Assembly (NCBI GenBank): GCA_965219485.1
Contig: OZ244774.1
Coordinates: 1,240,001-1,304,000 of the forward strand
DNA length: 64,000 nucleotides
Reading direction: 5' to 3'
DNA from: UBA8337 sp937907245
Lineage (GTDB): Bacteria; Pseudomonadota; Alphaproteobacteria; RS24
This document shows positions 1-8,162 of this stretch, in pieces. The translations under genes were made by a program, and so were the position numbers. Within the stretch, counting starts at the first letter, position 1; every line of letters starts with the position of its first letter. The notes beneath the pieces were generated by a model. The model did not search any database. It was not told the DNA's origin and was given only the letters and a program-made list of their open reading frames with translations.

Positions 1-1
1 T

Positions 2-133
2 ATTCCCGTTCGCGCCTTCGAGTGCATTGGCGCTGAAGCCCCTAATGACCACCCCCATGTGTATTTAGATATGGGCGATGAAGACGAGATTATTTGCCCC
101 TATTGCTCGACGCGATATCGCTTTAAGGCCTAG
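2..133 (+). CDS. Zinc-finger domain protein, C-terminal part
   Basis: This is the last 43 residues of a gene that begins before the window; the frame is open from base 2 to a TAG at 131-133. The end has a Cys at about residue 8, a His-Pro-His, and then CPYC followed by STRYRF, the Cys/His arrangement of the small zf-CHCC zinc-finger family (related to mitochondrial complex I subunit NDUFS6). In alphaproteobacteria these are about 60-70 residue proteins of poorly known role. The family call rests on the CPYC motif and its context; function is not inferred. Confidence 0.7.
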   Translation: MPVRAFECIGAEAPNDHPHVYLDMGDEDEIICPYCSTRYRFKA

Positions 134-222
134 GGCGCTCTCGGAATTTTCTTGTTGTGGCGTCCAAATATCGGCACTGTTGCGTTATCTTTTAACCGTA
201 TTGCAACTCTGGGGGTCGCGCT

Positions 223-1191
223 TTGACACGCATTTTAGGGAAACTATTGATCGGGCTTTTTGCCATCATCGTTCTTGCGTTGGTAGCTTCGCCTTTTCTT
301 ATTTCTTCTGATTTATTACGCCATGACGTGATTGCCAAATATCGCAATGAGGCGTCCTTCCTTTATGAGCTACCTTCGGGGGCGCGGGCGCATATTCGCG
401 ACGAGGGCAATAAACAAGGCCCACCGCTTTTGCTAATTCACGGCTCGAACGCCAGCCTGCACACATGGGAGCCATGGGTGCGCGAGCTGGGCCAGCATTA
501 TCGACTGATTAGTTTTGACCTTCCGGGCCATGGGCTAACGGGCGCGACGCCTGAGGATGACTATAGCGTAGAGGCCATGTCGCGATTTACGCTTGAGATA
601 GCGGATTTATTTCAATTGGATAAAGTCTCGCTAGCGGGCAACTCGATGGGCGGCGCGGTGGCTTTGCAATTTGCTTTGGATAATCCCAAACGCGTGGCTG
701 CACTCATTCCTGTTTCAGCTTCGGGGATGACGCGAGATGCGGATGAAACGAGCGTCGGCGCGTTTAATTTAGTTGGCTCTCCTTTGGGCCGCATGATGAT
801 GCGTTATATAACGCCGCGATTTGTAATTGCCTCTACTTTACGCGGCGTGGTGGCAGACCCAGATAATTTTGTGACCGATGAAATGATTGATCTCTATTGG
901 GAAACCTTGCGCATGACGGGCTCGCGCGATGCGACCATCAAACGTTTTGCGGGCTATCAAACCCGCGCGTCGTTAGAGCCGCATTTAGGCAAAATAAAAG
1001 TGCAGACGCTATTGTTATGGGGTCAGCAAGACCAGTTGATAAAAGTAAAATACGGCATTCGGATGAACGCCGCGATTTCGAGAAGTCATTTGATTATCTA
1101 TCCGCAAGCGGGTCATTTGGCACATGAAGAACTCCCAATAAAAACCGCTGCGGATGCACATAGATTTTTGCAGGATGTTTTGGGGAAATAA
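223..1191 (+). CDS. Membrane-anchored alpha/beta hydrolase
   Basis: A 322-residue alpha/beta-hydrolase-fold enzyme. Residues 5-25 form a hydrophobic helix that probably anchors it in the inner membrane with the catalytic domain outside. Visible motifs are the oxyanion-hole HGSN near residue 75, the nucleophile elbow GNSMGG near 142 (Ser), the acid in WGQQD near 267, and the catalytic His in AGHLAHEE near 297. The start is a TTG behind a G-rich stretch; no in-frame ATG gives a better N-terminus. The substrate cannot be told; esterase or haloperoxidase-like relatives are common. It is followed by the tRNA-Leu repeat region on the other strand. Confidence 0.85.
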   Translation: MTRILGKLLIGLFAIIVLALVASPFLISSDLLRHDVIAKYRNEASFLYELPSGARAHIRDEGNKQGPPLLLIHGSNASLHTWEPWVRELGQHYRLISFDLPGHGLTGATPEDDYSVEAMSRFTLEIADLFQLDKVSLAGNSMGGAVALQFALDNPKRVAALIPVSASGMTRDADETSVGAFNLVGSPLGRMMMRYITPRFVIASTLRGVVADPDNFVTDEMIDLYWETLRMTGSRDATIKRFAGYQTRASLEPHLGKIKVQTLLLWGQQDQLIKVKYGIRMNAAISRSHLIIYPQAGHLAHEELPIKTAADAHRFLQDVLGK

Positions 1192-1250
1192 ATAAGCCGG
1201 TAGCCCTCAAGAGGGTCGCCTAGCACGTATCTCATTTATTCTAACTATGG

Positions 1251-1480
1251 TGGCCTCGCGCTAGAAGGGCTTGCCAACTGGTTGGCCTAGCCCGCTTTGC
1301 GCCAGCGAAGGGGCGCAGCCCCGTAGTCGGGTGTCCAATTAATCTCATTTTCCATTGCAGCCACTGGCCTCGCGATAAAAGCACTTGGCAACTTGTTGCC
1401 TTAGTGCGCCTTTCGCCAGCGAAGGGGCGCAGCCCCGTAGTCGGGTGCCCAATTAATCTCATTTTCCATTGGAGCCATGG
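1251..1480 (-). repeat. Two tandem ~115-bp structured repeats behind tRNA-Leu
   Basis: Two direct copies (about 1251-1364 and 1365-1480) lie directly downstream of tRNA-Leu on the minus strand. Each unit is bounded by a copy of the tRNA 3' end (CGAGGCCA, up to CGAGGCCACCAT). Each folds into a long three-part hairpin: in copy 1, 1258-1261 with 1299-1302, 1267-1271 with 1289-1293, and 1273-1278 with 1281-1286. In copy 2 the same pairs are 1372-1375/1413-1416, 1381-1385/1403-1407 and 1387-1392/1395-1400. Four base pairs differ between copies and all four are compensated on both sides. A second small hairpin, GGGGC-GCA-GCCCC, is identical in both. On the minus strand the big hairpin is followed by TTTTA or TTCTA, so a tandem terminator is one reading. 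Confidence 0.85.
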
Positions 1481-1564
1481 TGGCCTCGGACGGACTCGAA
1501 CCGTCACGCCCATACGGGCCGCAGATTTTAAGTCTGCTGTGTCTACCGATTCCACCACGAGGCC
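1478..1564 (-). tRNA. tRNA-Leu(UAA)
   Basis: Read on the minus strand, the acceptor stem GGCCTCG (from 1564) pairs fully with CGAGGCC, followed by discriminator A and an encoded CCA (1480-1478). The anticodon arm GCAGA-CTTAAAA-TCTGC gives anticodon TAA. A long variable arm (class II) and the T arm GACGG-TTCGAGT-CCGTC complete a leucine tRNA of 87 nt. The 3' end sequence is repeated downstream in the adjoining tandem repeats. Confidence 0.96.
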
Positions 1565-1604
1565 ATGCTGGATGGCGTTTCTATAGCATGGTTTTCACGC
1601 TTGT

Positions 1605-2693
1605 TTAGTTAGAAATATCGTCCATTTTCAGGCTTTCACCAATTTTCATCACCAAGGCCTGATTGCCCGCCGCTTTCACGAAACGGTCGCGCGGTTCCAC
1701 AAATGGCTCAAACGATAAAATGAACGTGCCCCAATGCATCGGCACCATGCGTTTGCAGCCCACATCGCGCCCCATGGCTGCGCCGCCCTCTGGGTCCATA
1801 TGCGCGCCACTCATGAAATCGCGCGGCGCATAGGCGCCAATGCTCATCAGGCCAAGGTCGCAGCCGCCATGGTTTTTGGCCATATGGGCGCCGATATCGG
1901 AGAATAGCGTGTCATGCGTTTCGGTGTCGCCCGTATGAAACACCGAACGCCCGCCTGCCGAAAATCCGTAAGACATCCAAAGCGAGCGGTTCACGTCAAA
2001 TGGCGACCGGTTCGACCAATGGACAGCCGGATAAGCGGTCAGGCGAAACTCGCCCGAACGCGACGGCAGAGTGACATCGTCATACCAATCTACTTCGCGC
2101 ACAGTGCCATAGCCCCGTTTGGTGAAATAAGAGCCCAACCCCAGCGGCACAATGGCGGTAATGTTTTCGCGGTTCGGCAAGTTATCCAGCGTATGCACAT
2201 CCAGGTGATCATAATGCGCATGGCTAATAACCACGACATCAATAGGCGGTAGGTCTTCAATAAAAAGTCCCGGCGGCAGCAGGCGTGCAGGGCCTGCAAA
2301 AGACATGGGGCTGGCGCGACGGCCAAACACTGGGTCGGTTAAAACGCTCACACCATCGAGGCGCACGAGAAAACTCGCGTGGCCAATCCAGCTGACAAAA
2401 TCGGCATCGCCAATGGCGGCCAATTGCGCTTTGGCTTTTTCACGCGCCAGCGCGTGGTCGGGGGGAATGGGCTGGCCGCTATGGGTGACTTGGCGCCAAA
2501 CAGCTTGGCCCAAAAACTGCAATCGTCGGCCAACAGAGACATAGCGCGTCATGCTACCAGGCGGATTGCGAAAGCCATTTTCCAAATGATGATAAGGCTT
2601 ATCGCCGCCCAAAGGCTTGCCGGTTCCGCACGACGCAAGAACCACGCCCAAGACGATAACCGCCCCTAATCCGATAACTGCCGACATATTCAT
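1605..2693 (-). CDS. MBL-fold metallo-hydrolase lipoprotein
   Basis: A metallo-beta-lactamase-fold hydrolase of the UlaG / NAPE-PLD-like group. The zinc motif HAHYDHLD sits near residue 175 of the long frame, with a GHASF strand before it, a later HTGDTE and a C-terminal HWGTF. The N-terminus has a hydrophobic stretch ending in LASC, a lipobox, so it is probably a lipoprotein. I place the start at 2693 because a GGTGAG ribosome site precedes it; the frame can be extended to 2762, but that part is a translated 27-bp repeat. Relatives act on N-acyl-phospholipids or cyclic phosphate or lactone substrates; the real substrate is unknown. Confidence 0.85.
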   Translation of the reverse strand: MNMSAVIGLGAVIVLGVVLASCGTGKPLGGDKPYHHLENGFRNPPGSMTRYVSVGRRLQFLGQAVWRQVTHSGQPIPPDHALAREKAKAQLAAIGDADFVSWIGHASFLVRLDGVSVLTDPVFGRRASPMSFAGPARLLPPGLFIEDLPPIDVVVISHAHYDHLDVHTLDNLPNRENITAIVPLGLGSYFTKRGYGTVREVDWYDDVTLPSRSGEFRLTAYPAVHWSNRSPFDVNRSLWMSYGFSAGGRSVFHTGDTETHDTLFSDIGAHMAKNHGGCDLGLMSIGAYAPRDFMSGAHMDPEGGAAMGRDVGCKRMVPMHWGTFILSFEPFVEPRDRFVKAAGNQALVMKIGESLKMDDISN

Positions 2694-2706
2694 TTTCTCA
2701 CCATTC

Positions 2707-2760
2707 TTTTGTTTGGCCAAAACCCTTTGGCTCTTTTGTTTGGCCAAAATCCTTTGGCTC
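2707..2760 (-). repeat. 27-bp direct repeat, two copies
   Basis: The run TTTTGTTTGGCCAAAA followed by (C/T)CCTTTGGCTC occurs twice with a 27-base period, one mismatch apart. It lies just upstream of the lipoprotein hydrolase start and each unit contains the palindrome TTGGCCAA. It falsely lengthens that reading frame. Confidence 0.8.
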
Positions 2761-2767
2761 ATAGAAA

Positions 2768-2791
2768 AACGGCGGCCCGAAGACCGCCGTT
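2768..2791 (-). terminator. Rho-independent terminator
   Basis: A perfect 8-bp stem AACGGCGG / CCGCCGTT with an 8-nt loop, followed on the minus strand by TTTTTCT. It ends the transcript of the small exported protein gene at 2859-3104 and separates it from the hydrolase gene. Confidence 0.85.
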
Positions 2792-2858
2792 AAACTATAT
2801 AGGTCGGATACGCATATGTATCCAGTCCCAGATAAAAGCCGAATGGCTCCCAAATGGA

Positions 2859-3104
2859 TTAGTTATCTAGGCCTTGCCATACTGGCCAGCACTTGCCACC
2901 AGCTTTACTAGCGAGGGCTTTTTGTGCGGCTTTCGCGTCAGCGCCATTTTGGGCTGCGCTATAGTCGGCTTTACCTGTGCACCAAACGTAGAATTGGTGG
3001 TTGCCCGATTGCGACATCGCATCGAAGCTTGAATCAAGAGCTACAGCGGCGTTAGGCAGCGCAAAAGCGGCGGCTAGTACCAGAGCAGAAACAGTATTTT
3101 TCAT
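2859..3104 (-). CDS. Small exported protein, function unknown
   Basis: An 81-residue protein with a clear Sec signal peptide (KNT start, hydrophobic AAAFALPNAAVA, cleavage after AVA) and a short Ala/Lys/Gln-rich mature part holding two cysteines, one in YVWCTGK and one in GGKCWPVW, which could form a disulfide. I chose the ATG at 3104 because GGGAG lies 6 nt before it; the ATG at 3110 would touch the ribosome site. The gene has its own terminator, so it is a single-gene unit. I do not recognise the family. Confidence 0.72.
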   Translation of the reverse strand: MKNTVSALVLAAAFALPNAAVALDSSFDAMSQSGNHQFYVWCTGKADYSAAQNGADAKAAQKALASKAGGKCWPVWQGLDN

Positions 3105-3232
3105 AATCATCTCCCATTTGTGATGTTGTTACTCTGGCGTGTGCATCGCAAAAATAAAACTAAAAGTTTTGTTAGGTTTGCGGAACCTCCCGATATGCAT
3201 GCTAGATTAGGGAAACAATAGAAAGGCAGTCC

Positions 3233-4228
3233 ATGACCTCCGACACGAAACCCATTGCCGACAGATACCGCATATTCGCTCACTTCGAAGCCAAGGGGCG
3301 CAGTGCCGCCTATGAAGCTCTCGCAGGTTTTTTCGCCGATAGCGAGCCGTGCTTGCAATATGTCTCACAATTTCCCAGCGATAAACAGCAACCCAATCTC
3401 GTGTTCGCGGCCTTGCGCAAAATCGCTGGCGTGCCCGATAGCCAAGCCGCCGCCGAGGCCGCACTGGCCAAGCATGGCGCCGAAATAGCCAAGCTCGTGC
3501 TGGCTCGGCGCACCCAAACCAATGAGCCCGCACGCTGTGCCGCCTTGTTTATGGCGCTTTCCAAACTGGCCGAAACAGACGACAGGCCCATCGCGCTCAT
3601 CGAGTTGGGGGCCTCGGCGGGGCTTTGCCTGCTGCCTGATTTCTATCGCTATCGCCTAAATGGCATCGAGCAACGCCCGCAAAAAGCCGCTAGGGAAGCG
3701 CCCCTCATGGTGTGTAAAATAACGGGCAAGCCCGTTTTCGACACCTCGCTCAATATAGGCTGGCGCCGCGGGCAAGACATTCACCCCATTGATATTACCG
3801 ATGCCAGCCAGCGAGATTGGTTAGAGACGCTCATCTGGCCGGGCCAAGACCATCGCCTCACGCGGCTTCAAAGTGCCATGCAGGAAGCCCAAAACCATAG
3901 TTTCGAAATAGAGGCCAGCGATGCGGTAGACGGGCTGGAGGCGCTCATCAATAAAGCGCCGCCAGATATGAACGTGGTCATCTATCACAGCGCGGTGATG
4001 AACTATCTGCCCCACAATCGAGTTGAAGAATTTGTTTCGAAAATTCGCGCCCTGCCCGTCCACTGGATTTCCCAAGAAGACCCGCATCTATTTGCTGACT
4101 TCACCGATAATCAAAATAACAAAATTCAGCCTGCGGACATGCTGGGCCGTTTCGCCTTGGCGTTAGACAGCCAGCTTTTGGCGCGCACGCATATGCATGG
4201 CAAAAATGTCACTTGGCTGGCCGATTAG
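3233..4228 (+). CDS. DUF2332 family protein
   Basis: A 331-residue protein matching the DUF2332 family along its length: an N-terminal YRIFAHFEAKG and YEALAGFF segment, the QQPNLVFAAL helix near residue 62, an IELGASAGL motif near 123 that resembles a methyltransferase glycine loop, and a C-terminal HWISQEDPH. The family's biochemistry is not established; the glycine-rich LGASAG strand suggests a Rossmann-like fold, which is inference. It is transcribed away from the small exported protein and converges with the cinA-like gene, their stop codons overlapping at 4225-4228. Confidence 0.85.
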   Translation: MTSDTKPIADRYRIFAHFEAKGRSAAYEALAGFFADSEPCLQYVSQFPSDKQQPNLVFAALRKIAGVPDSQAAAEAALAKHGAEIAKLVLARRTQTNEPARCAALFMALSKLAETDDRPIALIELGASAGLCLLPDFYRYRLNGIEQRPQKAAREAPLMVCKITGKPVFDTSLNIGWRRGQDIHPIDITDASQRDWLETLIWPGQDHRLTRLQSAMQEAQNHSFEIEASDAVDGLEALINKAPPDMNVVIYHSAVMNYLPHNRVEEFVSKIRALPVHWISQEDPHLFADFTDNQNNKIQPADMLGRFALALDSQLLARTHMHGKNVTWLAD

Positions 4229-5010
4229 GCTTTCAATAATTCAGACGGCGCGGGGCGTTCAATTAACGCCATGCCCATTTGCGTAAACAGAGCTTTTACC
4301 GATTGCTCGACCGCGCCTAACGCGGCTTCGTCTGTGCCGCGCGCAACCACGCTGACGCCCGCGCCATCGGCGCCATAAAACGGATAGAGCCCAATGGAAA
4401 TGTCTGGGTATTGGCCTTGCAGTTTTTCCATCGCTTCAGCAATCGAGCCTTCCGGCACTTGCGCCGTTACTGTGATGGAGGATAGTTTTTCTCCACCTTG
4501 CAAACTGGGCAAAATATTTTCCATCATCGCTTGCATAATCTTCGGCACGCCCGCCATCACATGTACATTCTCGATGCGAAACCCGGGCGCCGTCGACACT
4601 GGATTATCGATAAGGCTGGCGCCTTCGGGGATGCGGGCCATGCGGGCGCGGGCTGCGTTAAACTCAATGTCTTGCGCCTCGTAATGGGCCTCTAAAAGCT
4701 GCACGGCAATCGGGTGCATCTCCAGCTTCACGCCAAAGGCGGCGGCGATGCAATCGGCGGTAATATCGTCATGCGTTGGGCCAATGCCGCCCGTGGTGAA
4801 CACGTAGGTATATTTTGCGCGCAAGGCATTGACGGCGGCAACCACCTCGTCCATCTCGTCTTGCACAATGCGAACTTCGCGCATATCGACGCCAATTTCG
4901 CCCAAGGCGCCAGCCACAAAGGCCAAGTTTTTGTCTTGCGTGCGGCCTGACAAAACTTCATTGCCGATAATCAACATGGCGGCGGTTACGGGTTCAACAG
5001 TCTGGTTCAT
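4225..5010 (-). CDS. CinA-like molybdopterin-binding domain protein
   Basis: A 261-residue protein of the CinA N-terminal (MoCF_biosynth / COG1058) family. Motifs are IIGNEVLSGRTQDKN near residue 14 and TTGGIGPTHDD near 72, the conserved nucleotide or pterin binding segments. It lacks the C-terminal CinA deamidase domain, as is usual for the short alphaproteobacterial form. CinA relatives handle pyridine nucleotide salvage (ADP-ribose pyrophosphatase activity in some); the role of the short form is unsure. It is divergent from map. Confidence 0.88.
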   Translation of the reverse strand: MNQTVEPVTAAMLIIGNEVLSGRTQDKNLAFVAGALGEIGVDMREVRIVQDEMDEVVAAVNALRAKYTYVFTTGGIGPTHDDITADCIAAAFGVKLEMHPIAVQLLEAHYEAQDIEFNAARARMARIPEGASLIDNPVSTAPGFRIENVHVMAGVPKIMQAMMENILPSLQGGEKLSSITVTAQVPEGSIAEAMEKLQGQYPDISIGLYPFYGADGAGVSVVARGTDEAALGAVEQSVKALFTQMGMALIERPAPSELLKA

Positions 5011-5141
5011 AAGTTTCTCCTGCGGCGTAAGTTAGCCCTGCCGTCGAATAATACAAGGCGAGACATTTTGCCCGCAAGCCTCACGACTGGATGTCGACAG
5101 GCGCCCTCGGCTTGTGCTATTTCATAGTCAAAGGAAATGCC

Positions 5142-5972
5142 ATGAACTTTATCGAAGCCAGCTTTGAGCCGTTGAAAAACACTGGCCAAATTAAAATCCA
5201 CTCCGCAGAAGATTTTGAAGGCATGCGTGTGGTCGGCCAAAAAGCTGCCCAAACGCTCGACTTGCTGAGTGAATTTGTGCGCCCCGGCATTAGCACGCAA
5301 AGCTTGGACGATAAGGCTGTGGAAATTATTCGCGACCTTGGCGCCGTGCCTGCCCCCCTGAATTACCGTGGGTTTCGTCGCTCCATTTGCACCTCTATCA
5401 ATCACGTGGTTTGCCATGGCATTCCTGGCGAAAAGGTTTTGCGCGAGGGCGATATTATGAACGTCGACGTGACGCTGTATCACGAAGGTTGGCATGGCGA
5501 TCACAGTCGCATGTATGGTCTTGGCGATACGTCGGTGAAAGCCCAACGTCTTATGGATGTGACCTATGATGCCTTGATGCAGGGCATTCAAGTTACCAAA
5601 CCGGGGGCCACTTTGGGCGATATTGGCCATGCCATTCAGTCTTATGCCGAGTTAAACCGAATGACCATCGTCCGCGATTTTTGTGGCCATGGGCTGGGAC
5701 GAATTTTCCACGATACGCCGAATATTTTGCATTACGGACGCCCAGGCGAAGGGCTGGTTTTGCGCGAGGGCATGTTCTTTACCATTGAGCCAATGCTGAA
5801 CTTGGGCAAGCCTTCGGTCAAAGTTCTCGGCGATGGCTGGACGGCCGTCACCCGAGACCGTACGCTCTCAGCACAATTTGAACATTCCATCGGCGTGACC
5901 GCTACGGGCTGCGAGATATTTACCAAGTCTTTAAACGGAAGTGACACACCGCACCGAAACCCCGCCGGCTAA
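5142..5972 (+). CDS. map: Methionine aminopeptidase, type I
   Basis: This enzyme removes the initiator methionine from new proteins in the cytoplasm. The pita-bread fold motifs are present: the substrate His region NHVVCHGIPG, metal ligands in NVDVTLYHEGWHGD, the His in CGHGLGRIFHD, the Glu in FTIEPMLN and the last Glu in FEHSIGVT. I start at 5142 (276 residues) because AAGGA precedes that ATG; the frame can be extended to 5091 but adds a non-conserved stretch. radC follows 11 bases after the stop, probably in the same operon. Confidence 0.95.
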   Translation: MNFIEASFEPLKNTGQIKIHSAEDFEGMRVVGQKAAQTLDLLSEFVRPGISTQSLDDKAVEIIRDLGAVPAPLNYRGFRRSICTSINHVVCHGIPGEKVLREGDIMNVDVTLYHEGWHGDHSRMYGLGDTSVKAQRLMDVTYDALMQGIQVTKPGATLGDIGHAIQSYAELNRMTIVRDFCGHGLGRIFHDTPNILHYGRPGEGLVLREGMFFTIEPMLNLGKPSVKVLGDGWTAVTRDRTLSAQFEHSIGVTATGCEIFTKSLNGSDTPHRNPAG

Positions 5973-5983
5973 AAGGAAACAGG

Positions 5984-6697
5984 GTGCAAGAAAAATCAAT
6001 AAAAACACCCCTCACCAAACCACCTAAAAATCATCGCGCAGGACACCGCGCCCGCTTGCGCGACCGGTTTAAAAAAGCCGGGCCCGATAGCGTGCAAGAC
6101 CATGAATTGCTCGAGCTGATTTTGTTTCGCGCCATCCCGCGCCGCGATGTGAAAGATTTGGCGCATTCGTTAATCGACCGCTTTGGCGACTTATCCGCCG
6201 TATTGGCCGCATCACGCGAAGACCTTTTGGCCATCACGGGGGTCAGCGATGGGGTGGCAGACGACTTTTTGGTCGTGCGCGCCGCCGCCTTGCGCTTTGG
6301 CCAATCGAAGATTTTGCATAAACCAGCGCTGGCCAATTGGCAGGACTTGCTCATTTATTGCCGCACAAAAATGGTGGAGAACCAGATCGAGGAATTTCAT
6401 GTGCTATTTCTCGATAAGCAAAATCGCATTATCGCCGATGAGAAAATGGGCCAAGGCACGGTCGACCACACCCCGGTTTACCCACGCGAAGTCATTAAAC
6501 GGGCCCTCGCCCTTAACGCAACGGCACTGATTATCGCCCATAATCACCCCAGCGGCGACCCTTCGCCATCGCGGGCCGACATCGATATGACCCATAAATT
6601 GCGTGATTTAGCTAAGGGCTTTAACATCGATTTGCACGACCATTTGATTGTCGCACGAGGCGAAGTTTTGAGCTTTAAAGAGAAAGGTCTGCTTTAA
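5984..6697 (+). CDS. radC: RadC family JAB-domain protein
   Basis: A 237-residue RadC-family protein. The N-terminal half has a helix-hairpin-helix-like region (HELLELILF, then DLLAITGVSDGVAD), and the C-terminal half is a JAB/MPN metalloprotease-like domain with HNHPSGDPSPSRADI near residue 187, which carries the zinc-binding His and Asp. Despite the name, a DNA repair role is not proven in the family. The start is a GTG with an AAAAGGA site upstream. It follows map closely, a frequent alphaproteobacterial arrangement. Confidence 0.93.
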   Translation: MQEKSIKTPLTKPPKNHRAGHRARLRDRFKKAGPDSVQDHELLELILFRAIPRRDVKDLAHSLIDRFGDLSAVLAASREDLLAITGVSDGVADDFLVVRAAALRFGQSKILHKPALANWQDLLIYCRTKMVENQIEEFHVLFLDKQNRIIADEKMGQGTVDHTPVYPREVIKRALALNATALIIAHNHPSGDPSPSRADIDMTHKLRDLAKGFNIDLHDHLIVARGEVLSFKEKGLL

Positions 6698-6801
6698 GAG
6701 CAAAATTTGCGCTTTGCACACACGAAAAATCGCTTCGCACCCAACGGATGCTTTAATCAGACGCGTATTTCTGTTACATCGAGGCTCAAAGGAGACTGCC
6801 A

Positions 6802-8088
6802 ATGATTCCCCGTTATGCCCGCCCAGAAATGACCGCCCTTTGGGAAGCCGAAAGTCGCTTCTCAATCTGGCTTGAGATTGAAACACACGCCATGGACGCC
6901 ATGGTGAAACTAGGCATCGTGCCTGCCGAAGCGGCCAAAGCCGTTCGTGAAAAAGGCAATTTTGACGTCGACCGCATCGATGAGATTGAGCGCGAAGTCA
7001 AACATGACGTCATCGCTTTTCTGACCAGCTTGGCTGAATATGTTGGCCCCGAAGCGCGCTTTGTGCATCAGGGCATGACCTCCTCGGATGTTTTAGACAC
7101 GTGCTTGAGTGTGCAGCTGATGCGCGCCAGCGATATTCTATTGCAAGACATGGATGCGCTTTTGGCCGCGATTAAAAAGCGGGCGATGGAACACAAAATG
7201 TCGGCCTGTATTGGCCGTAGCCATGGGATTCACGCGGAGCCGACAACTTTCGGTCTCAAGATGGCTCAAGCCTATGCCGAATTCGACCGCTGCCGTGAGC
7301 GTTTGCTTGCCGCCCGCAAAGAGATTGCCACTTGTGCTATCTCTGGCGCTGTCGGTACTTTTGCCAATATTGACCCGAGCGTTGAAGAGCACGTGGCCGA
7401 TGCCATGGGGCTTGAAATCGAGCCCGTCTCGACCCAAGTCATCCCGCGCGATCGCCATGCGATGTTCTTCGCCACACTCGGCGTTATTGCCTCCTCGGTA
7501 GAGCGTCTGTCGGTTGAGGTTCGCCACTTGCAGCGCACGGAAGTTTTGGAAGCCGAGGAGTATTTCTCGGAAGGCCAAAAAGGTTCCTCTGCAATGCCAC
7601 ATAAACGCAATCCTATTCTGACCGAAAACCTTACCGGTCTGGCCCGTCTGGTGCGCGGCATGGCCGTGCCGGCGATGGAGAATGTGGCGCTTTGGCATGA
7701 ACGCGATATTTCGCATTCTTCCGTCGAGCGGATGATTGGCCCTGACGCCACCATCACCCTCGATTTTGCCTTAGTCCGCCTGACCAACGTCATCGATAAC
7801 TTGCTGGTCTATCCAGACCGCATGCAAGAAAACCTCGATAAATTGGGTGGTCTTGTGCATTCGCAGCGGGTGCTTTTGGCCCTCACCCAAGCGGGCGTGA
7901 GCCGCGAAGATGCCTATCGTTTGGTACAGCGCAATGCCATGCCAGTATGGCGCGGCGAGGGAACGTTTCTGGAGCTATTGAAAGCCGACACAGAGGTCGT
8001 GTTGAGCGATGCGGAATTAGAAGCGCTATTTGATCTTGGCTACCACTTTAAACACGTCGATACGATTTTCGACCGTGTGTTCAAGTAG
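6802..8088 (+). CDS. purB: Adenylosuccinate lyase
   Basis: A 428-residue lyase of the fumarase/aspartase superfamily. It cleaves adenylosuccinate to AMP and SAICAR to AICAR, releasing fumarate, in purine synthesis. The superfamily signature SSAMPHKRNP is near residue 263; HQGMTSSDVLD near 89 and GRSHGIHAEPTTFG near 139 hold other active-site residues. An AAAGGAG site precedes the ATG. It opens the purine run that continues with purC, purS, purQ and purL. Confidence 0.97.
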   Translation: MIPRYARPEMTALWEAESRFSIWLEIETHAMDAMVKLGIVPAEAAKAVREKGNFDVDRIDEIEREVKHDVIAFLTSLAEYVGPEARFVHQGMTSSDVLDTCLSVQLMRASDILLQDMDALLAAIKKRAMEHKMSACIGRSHGIHAEPTTFGLKMAQAYAEFDRCRERLLAARKEIATCAISGAVGTFANIDPSVEEHVADAMGLEIEPVSTQVIPRDRHAMFFATLGVIASSVERLSVEVRHLQRTEVLEAEEYFSEGQKGSSAMPHKRNPILTENLTGLARLVRGMAVPAMENVALWHERDISHSSVERMIGPDATITLDFALVRLTNVIDNLLVYPDRMQENLDKLGGLVHSQRVLLALTQAGVSREDAYRLVQRNAMPVWRGEGTFLELLKADTEVVLSDAELEALFDLGYHFKHVDTIFDRVFK

Positions 8089-8162
8089 CCAGTAACGCGG
8101 TTTGCGAGAATCATCCGCAAGCTTTAACCTCACCGTTGATGTAACGGGGTATGGAGACAAAA

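Noticed and set aside
78..311. 77-residue frame at the left end
   Set aside because: It overlaps the zinc-finger protein and the hydrolase start in another frame, with no ribosome site and no protein-like pattern.
1251..1480. CRISPR array
   Set aside because: Only two long units with diverged, structured sequence and no short repeat-spacer pattern.
1241..1558. 105-residue frame on the minus strand across the repeats
   Set aside because: It runs through the tRNA and both repeat copies; the repeated peptide is only the repeat DNA translated.
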